Origin: Bacteroidetes bacterium UBA1860
Lineage (GTDB): Bacteria; Bacteroidota; Rhodothermia; Balneolales; Balneolaceae
NCBI GenBank assembly: GCA_002338335.1
Contig: DDIC01000067.1
Location: 1-27,754, forward strand
Direction: 5' to 3'
DNA length: 27,754 nucleotides
In this document: positions 23,724-27,754 of the stretch, piece after piece
How the letters are laid out: each line of letters begins with the position of its first letter
Position numbering within the stretch: position 1 is the first letter of the stretch
Program-made: the position numbers and the translations under genes
The notes under the pieces: model-generated
Databases searched by the model: none
What the model was told of the DNA's origin: nothing
Seen by the model: only the letters and a program-made list of their open reading frames with translations

Positions 23724-23951
23724 ATGGAATTAGGACTCTTAGCAGCAGGTATTGGCGCAGGAATCATTGCAATCGGTGCAGGGATCGGTATTGGAATGAT
23801 TGGTAAAGGAGCTGTCGAAAGTATCGCTCGTCAACCAGAAGCCTCAGGCGATATTCGTGGTGCCATGATCTTGACTGCAGCGTTTATTGAAGGTGTGGCT
23901 CTTATTGGAGCGATTATCTGTATCCTACTTGCTCTTGGCGTAGGCGGTTAA
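23724..23951 (+). CDS. atpE: ATP synthase F0 subunit c
   Basis: 75 residues, two helices forming a hairpin. Helix 1 carries the Gly-rich motif GAGIGIGMIGKGA (18-30), the polar loop reads RQPEA (36-40), and the ion-binding carboxylate is E56 in FIEGVALIG. The residues after it (EGV rather than EST) and the lack of an obvious helix-1 Gln ligand argue for protons rather than sodium as the coupling ion. The leader is A/C-rich and unstructured (CACAACTCATT before ATG), fitting efficient translation of a subunit needed in many copies. A strong hairpin follows the stop codon. Confidence 0.97.
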   Translation: MELGLLAAGIGAGIIAIGAGIGIGMIGKGAVESIARQPEASGDIRGAMILTAAFIEGVALIGAIICILLALGVGG

Positions 23952-23971
23952 TCACACACGTTTAGACACCG

Positions 23972-23996
23972 CGATGTAGCGATAGAATCTACATCG
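23972..23996 (+). promoter_or_regulatory. Intercistronic hairpin between atpE and atpF
   Basis: CGATGTAG (23972-23979) and CTACATCG (23989-23996) form a perfect 8-bp stem with a 9-base loop, 20 bases after the atpE stop. No T-run follows. It could protect the 3' end of an atpE-bearing message or set the ratio of c to b subunits. Direct copies of AATCACAC flank it (near 23950 and 24004). Confidence 0.5.
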
Positions 23997-24021
23997 TCCA
24001 CTCAATCACACGGTTGGCCTC

Positions 24022-24540
24022 ATGATGATGTCATTATTTCTTGCAGGTAGTTCACTGCTCTCGTTCAATACAGGTTTTGCCATTTGGATTCTGATCTCAT
24101 TGATCGTTTTCCTAGGTATCATGTATAAATTTGCGCTTCCACCCATTATTAAGGGTATCGAGGAGCGTGAGCAATCGATTCAATCCTCTCTAGATGCCGC
24201 TGAAAAAGCATTAAGAGAAGCTGAAAAGATTAGCAAGGATAACGAGGAAGTGGTCCGTGAAGCAGAACGAACAGCTCAATCCATCCGTAAAGAGGCAACG
24301 AAGGAGGTCGAAGAGTTTCGTGCTGAACGAATGGAAAAAGCGAAGGAAGAGGCCGAAAAGCTGATTGAGGATGCGAAGAAGAGCATCGACCAAGAGAAAC
24401 AAAAAGCACTGCAAGAGCTACGCAAAGAGGTCACAGATTTGACAATTGAAGCGACGACTCGATTGCTTCAAAAAAATGTCGATTCTGAGACCAACCGCAA
24501 GCTGATTGACGAAACCATTAACGACCTTTCGAAGAACTAA
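24022..24540 (+). CDS. atpF: ATP synthase F0 subunit b
   Basis: 172 residues. One N-terminal membrane helix (about 15-38, TGFAIWILISLIVFLGIMYKF quoted in part) and a long charged helix (about 45-160) rich in Glu, Lys and Ala, the peripheral stalk coiled coil that links F0 to F1 through delta. FALPPII after the membrane segment and the KEEAEKLIEDAKKSIDQEK stretch are typical. Three consecutive ATG codons open the frame; the first (24022) is used here, but the second or third is equally possible. The stop overlaps atpH in TAATG. Confidence 0.95.
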   Translation: MMMSLFLAGSSLLSFNTGFAIWILISLIVFLGIMYKFALPPIIKGIEEREQSIQSSLDAAEKALREAEKISKDNEEVVREAERTAQSIRKEATKEVEEFRAERMEKAKEEAEKLIEDAKKSIDQEKQKALQELRKEVTDLTIEATTRLLQKNVDSETNRKLIDETINDLSKN

Positions 24541-25079
24541 TGAAAGTATCGGCGGCATCTTTACGGTACGCGAAGGCATGGTTAGGGTCTGTGGACTCTT
24601 CCAAGCACGCTGTGTTGCTTGAAGATGTAGAGTCTGTGCTTTCTACATTGAAAGAATCACGTGAACTGGGTCTTTTTATCGGAAGTCCCATTCACGAGAA
24701 TAAGGTCAAAATGAGTGTGCTAAAGGAGATTTTTGAATCTCATGTTTCAGCCGACATGATGGGATTGATAGAGCTATTGGTCCAAAAGAATCGAACGGGT
24801 TTGCTTCAAGATGTATGTCTTGCCGTCAAAAAACAGATTCGTGACGACCAAGGCATCTTGGATGTGTTCATCGATTCATCCACACCTCTGAGTGATGAAG
24901 TACTTCGCTCGATGATTTCATCTCTTGAAAAAGTGACCTCCAAAAACGTTGATCCTACGCTAAAAGTGGACGAGTTGTTGATTGGCGGAGTTCGCATTCA
25001 AATGGGTGATCAGGTTATCGATGGAACGTTGAAAGCTCAGCTTGAGACGCTAAGATCACAATTATCACACACGGTTTAA
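24540..25079 (+). CDS. atpH: ATP synthase F1 subunit delta
   Basis: 179 residues, usual length. It joins the top of F1 to the b-subunit stalk. Family marks: ASLRYAKAWL at the N-terminus, FIGSPIHENKVKMSVLKEIF in the middle, LVQKNRTGLL, and the C-terminal GGVRIQMGDQVIDGTLKAQLE-type segment (GxxxxxGDxxxDGS motif). Its ATG shares a base with the atpF stop. A 44-base gap with a small inverted repeat separates it from atpA. Confidence 0.95.
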   Translation: MKVSAASLRYAKAWLGSVDSSKHAVLLEDVESVLSTLKESRELGLFIGSPIHENKVKMSVLKEIFESHVSADMMGLIELLVQKNRTGLLQDVCLAVKKQIRDDQGILDVFIDSSTPLSDEVLRSMISSLEKVTSKNVDPTLKVDELLIGGVRIQMGDQVIDGTLKAQLETLRSQLSHTV

Positions 25080-25082
25080 CAA

Positions 25083-25105
25083 GTCATGAAGAGTAGCCAC
25101 ATGAC
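25083..25105 (+). promoter_or_regulatory. Short inverted repeat in the atpH-atpA gap
   Basis: GTCATG (25083-25088) and CATGAC (25100-25105) are perfect inverse copies with an 11-base loop, 18 bases before the atpA ATG. The stem is short and could be chance; a role in translation of atpA or RNA processing is only a guess. Confidence 0.25.
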
Positions 25106-25123
25106 AAAAACAAGCATTGAATT

Positions 25124-26734
25124 ATGAGTCACGTACGACCCGATGAAGTGTCCGAAATCCTGAGAAAACAACTCTCTGGATTTGAAAAAACATCCGAAAC
25201 CTACGAAGTGGGTACGGTATTAGAAGTTGGAGATGGAATTGCCCGAGTGTATGGTTTGGCAAATGTCCAGGCAGGAGAGCTTGTTGAGCTCCCAGAGTCT
25301 AAGGATGAGAATGGGCAGCCACTCCGCGGAATGGTACTGAACTTGGAAGAGGATAATGTCGGAATTGTGTTGTTTGGTTCGTCTCGCTCTGTAGAAGAGG
25401 GACATACTGTAAAGCGAACGATGAATATTGCCTCCATTCCAGTGGGCGATGGTGTATTGGGACGTGTAATCGACCCACTTGGTAATCCGATTGATGGAAA
25501 GGGTGCTATCGCTGGTAAGCAGGTTACACTGCCCCTTGAGCGTAAAGCACCTGGAGTGATTTATCGTCAACCCGTGAATGAGCCCCTTCAAACGGGACTC
25601 AAGGCGATTGACTCGCTGATTCCCATTGGTCGTGGTCAACGTGAACTTATTATTGGTGATCGTCAAACCGGGAAAACAGCCGTAGCACTTGATACCATTA
25701 TTAATCAAAAGCAGACACAGGGGACCGATACTCCGGTGTACTGTATTTATGTCGCCGTTGGGCAGAAAGGCTCCACTGTAGCAGGTATTGTGAACGCATT
25801 AGAGGCAAATGGTGCAATGGAGTATACCACAGTAGTTAGTGCCCCAGCGAGTGCGACCGCACCCATGCGATTTGTGGCACCGTTTGCTGGAGCAGCCATT
25901 GGGGAGTATTTCCGCGATACAGGACGTCACGCGCTCGTGATTTATGACGATTTGAGTAAGCAAGCGGTTGCCTATCGTGAGCTTTCGTTGTTGCTAAAAC
26001 GCCCACCTGGACGTGAAGCGTATCCTGGAGATGTCTTCTATCTCCATAGCCGTTTACTCGAGCGCGCGGCAAAAATCAACGCCAATGATAGTGTGGCCAG
26101 GGAGATGAATAACATTCCTGAGGAGCTCAAGCCAATGGTGAAAGGGGGAGGCTCGCTGACCGCACTACCGATTATTGAAACTCAAGCAGGTGATGTGTCT
26201 GCATATATCCCAACCAATGTGATTTCGATTACAGATGGACAGATCTTCCTTGATACGGATTTGTTCAACTCCGGAGTGCGACCTGCGATTGATGTGGGGA
26301 TTTCGGTCAGTCGTGTAGGGGGTTCGGCTCAGGTGAAATCGATGAAGAAGCTATCTGGGACATTGAAGCTTGATTTGGCTCAGTACCGTGAGCTTGAAGC
26401 GTTTGCAAAGTTTGGTTCCGACCTAGATCCAACTACGCAACGTCAGCTCAAGCGCGGTCAACGGACGGTAGAACTCATGAAACAGGGCGAATTCCAACCA
26501 TTGCCTGTGGAGCATCAAATTGCGCTTCTCAAGATTAATAACGAAGGATTACTGGACGAGTTGGCGGTTAACCAAATCCGTGAATTTGAAGCAGAATTCC
26601 TCCAGACAATCTCTTCAAAATTTGATGATGAGCTCTCGGCGCTGGCAACCTCTGGAGTCTTGGATGATAAATTAGGTGACAAGCTCATAGAGACAGCCAA
26701 GACGTTGATTCACCAAATGACCCTCGACTCGTAA
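25124..26734 (+). CDS. atpA: ATP synthase F1 subunit alpha
   Basis: 536 residues, longer than E. coli alpha (513). Alpha carries the non-catalytic nucleotide sites and lends an arginine finger to the beta subunit. Walker A is GDRQTGKT at 178-185; ALVIYDDLSKQAVAYRE (270-286) is the Walker B region; the arginine finger is R397 in SVSRVGGSAQ. A segment at about 321-342 (NDSVAREMNNIPEELKPMV) is an insertion relative to E. coli and is typical of Bacteroidota alpha subunits, useful evidence for the organism group. The gene is followed 17 bases later by atpG. Confidence 0.98.
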   Translation: MSHVRPDEVSEILRKQLSGFEKTSETYEVGTVLEVGDGIARVYGLANVQAGELVELPESKDENGQPLRGMVLNLEEDNVGIVLFGSSRSVEEGHTVKRTMNIASIPVGDGVLGRVIDPLGNPIDGKGAIAGKQVTLPLERKAPGVIYRQPVNEPLQTGLKAIDSLIPIGRGQRELIIGDRQTGKTAVALDTIINQKQTQGTDTPVYCIYVAVGQKGSTVAGIVNALEANGAMEYTTVVSAPASATAPMRFVAPFAGAAIGEYFRDTGRHALVIYDDLSKQAVAYRELSLLLKRPPGREAYPGDVFYLHSRLLERAAKINANDSVAREMNNIPEELKPMVKGGGSLTALPIIETQAGDVSAYIPTNVISITDGQIFLDTDLFNSGVRPAIDVGISVSRVGGSAQVKSMKKLSGTLKLDLAQYRELEAFAKFGSDLDPTTQRQLKRGQRTVELMKQGEFQPLPVEHQIALLKINNEGLLDELAVNQIREFEAEFLQTISSKFDDELSALATSGVLDDKLGDKLIETAKTLIHQMTLDS

Positions 26735-26751
26735 GCGTTCGCCTAAACGAT

Positions 26752-27660
26752 ATGCCCAATTTAAGAGACATACGGACGCGAATTTCTTCGATCGATAATA
26801 CGCAGCAGATTACCAAAGCAATGAAGATGGTTGCAGCAGCGAAGCTCCGCAAAGCGCAGAATCGGATGTTGGAAAATCGTCCATACTCTCGCATGTTGAA
26901 GCAAGTCCTTGCGCGAGTGGCCGAAGCTATGCGTGATGAGTTTGACGATGAGCTTACTGTGCCATTGTTTCGTCAGCCCGATGGGGTTAAAAAAGCAGTC
27001 ATCTTGGTGGTGGGATCCGATCGTGGTCTTTGTGGAGGATTCAATACCAATCTCTTCAAGGTCGTTGAAAAACGAATTCAAGAGGAATTTAGTGATCTGC
27101 ATGCCTCGGGCAATCTAGAGCTCGTCTGTATCGGTCGCAAAGCGTGTCAATATTTCCCGAAACGGGGATACAATGTGGTGCAAGAGGTGCCTGGGTTCTT
27201 TGATCGACTCGATTTTGCAGAATCAGTCTCCATTATGAAGGATCAAGCGGCTCGGTTTATTTCCGGTGAGGTCGATGCTGTCCATGTGGCCTACAATGAA
27301 TTTAAATCGGTGATCTCTCAGAACCGAGTAGTGGACACAGTGTTGCCAATTCAACCAGACGCTTTTGAAGGGGAAGACGAAGAGGAACAAGCTACACGTG
27401 AGTTTATCATTGAGCCGAGTGCAGAAGTGTTGTTTGATCGTCTATTGCCTAAATACTTGAATATTCAGCTTTGGCGTGCCATTCTTGAATCTAATGCGAG
27501 TGAACAGGGAGCTCGGATGGCAGCCATGGACAATGCGACTGAAAATGCAAAAGAGCTTCAACGCACATTGAAATTGAAGTACAACCAAGCACGTCAAAGT
27601 GCCATTACAACAGAGATTTCAGAGATTGTCTCAGGTGCCTCGGCGCTTGGCAATGTCTAA
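26752..27660 (+). CDS. atpG: ATP synthase F1 subunit gamma
   Basis: 302 residues. Gamma is the rotor shaft. The N-terminal helix has RISSIDNTQQITKAMKMVAA, the central domain SDRGLCGGFNTNL (89-101), and the C-terminal helix SEQGARMAAMDNATENAKEL and KLKYNQARQSAITTEISEI, all family marks. An acidic insert EGEDEEEQ lies at about 206-213. atpG is the last ATP synthase gene here: no atpD or atpC follows, since a promoter and a tRNA come next. In Bacteroidota beta and epsilon genes usually sit elsewhere. Confidence 0.97.
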   Translation: MPNLRDIRTRISSIDNTQQITKAMKMVAAAKLRKAQNRMLENRPYSRMLKQVLARVAEAMRDEFDDELTVPLFRQPDGVKKAVILVVGSDRGLCGGFNTNLFKVVEKRIQEEFSDLHASGNLELVCIGRKACQYFPKRGYNVVQEVPGFFDRLDFAESVSIMKDQAARFISGEVDAVHVAYNEFKSVISQNRVVDTVLPIQPDAFEGEDEEEQATREFIIEPSAEVLFDRLLPKYLNIQLWRAILESNASEQGARMAAMDNATENAKELQRTLKLKYNQARQSAITTEISEIVSGASALGNV

Positions 27661-27664
27661 AAGG

Positions 27665-27691
27665 TTTGTCTAAAAAAATCTCGTATCTTTG
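27665..27691 (+). promoter_or_regulatory. Bacteroidota-type promoter for tRNA-Ser
   Basis: TTTG at 27665-27668 and an exact -7 box TATCTTTG at 27684-27691, 36 bases before the tRNA 5' end. The 15-base spacer is shorter than usual for this promoter type, so the -33 element is less certain than the -7 box. Confidence 0.6.
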
Positions 27692-27726
27692 TGATTCGCT
27701 AAACGACAGCGATCCAGTATGGTTTA

Positions 27727-27754
27727 GGAGGGATGGCAGAGTGGTCGAATGCGG
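27727..27754 (+). tRNA. tRNA-Ser, 5' part only (cut by window end)
   Basis: The last 28 bases read as the 5' end of a class II tRNA: acceptor strand GGAGGGA, then TG, then a D arm with stem GCA/TGC around GAGTGGTCGAA. This closely matches bacterial tRNA-Ser starts. The anticodon lies outside the window, so the isoacceptor is unknown and tRNA-Leu is a weaker alternative. Confidence 0.82.

Noticed and set aside
1..27754. Mobile element, prophage, CRISPR array or toxin-antitoxin pair
   Set aside because: No transposase, integrase, phage protein, spaced repeat array or paired small toxin/antitoxin frames were seen on either strand.

Overview
The window looks like chromosomal housekeeping DNA from a member of the Bacteroidota sensu lato (Bacteroidia, or the Rhodothermota/Balneolota branch). 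Four things support this. Two promoters carry the Bacteroidota-type -7 box TATCTTTG (before guaB and before a tRNA). Most starts lack a clear Shine-Dalgarno sequence. The ATP synthase genes run atpZ/I-B-E-F-H-A-G with no atpDC after them, behind a bactofilin gene. An ssb gene is followed by a GldE-like gene, and there is a tiny AURKAIP1/COX24-type ribosomal protein gene. Genus and species cannot be read from the sequence. I see no insertion sequence, prophage, CRISPR array or toxin-antitoxin pair, and no gene-free stretch longer than about 130 bases.

Left part, minus strand (7283 down to 1): three overlapping genes. They encode an NFACT/RqcH-like ribosome quality-control protein, a fused shikimate kinase/3-dehydroquinate synthase (AroK-AroB), and a very large TamB-like envelope protein that runs off the left edge. 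The TamB-like frame is open for 1356 codons. Overlaps of 4 and 14 bases suggest one coupled transcript.

Middle, 7385-8857: a small, visibly A/T-rich lipoprotein gene with an NTF2/SnoaL-like look, a conserved-looking unknown gene with a GTG start, and, convergent to it, a 30-residue ribosomal-protein-like gene on the minus strand.

From 8932 all genes are on the plus strand. dapB-dapA-dapD make lysine/meso-diaminopimelate precursors. After a short intergenic region with a 17-base-period repeat comes ssb - GldE-like CBS/CorC protein - murB - DUF2779 nuclease-like protein - purB. A small unknown gene behind two hairpins separates purB from guaB. guaB (with its own -7 box) is closely followed by a family-4 glycosyltransferase, an M23 peptidase and bactofilin, and then the F-type ATP synthase genes atpZ/I, atpB, atpE, atpF, atpH, atpA and atpG. 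The window ends in the first 28 bases of a tRNA-Ser.

Functionally, the window combines cell-wall precursor supply (DapB/A/D, MurB), wall remodelling and shape (M23 peptidase, bactofilin), outer-envelope assembly (TamB), purine synthesis (PurB, GuaB), aromatic amino acid synthesis and energy conversion. The most unusual items are the DUF2779 protein with a degenerate-looking RecB-like half, the AroK-AroB fusion, an 18-base perfect palindrome centred on the glycosyltransferase start codon, the hairpins around purB and between atpE and atpF, and the repeat array over the dapD stop codon.
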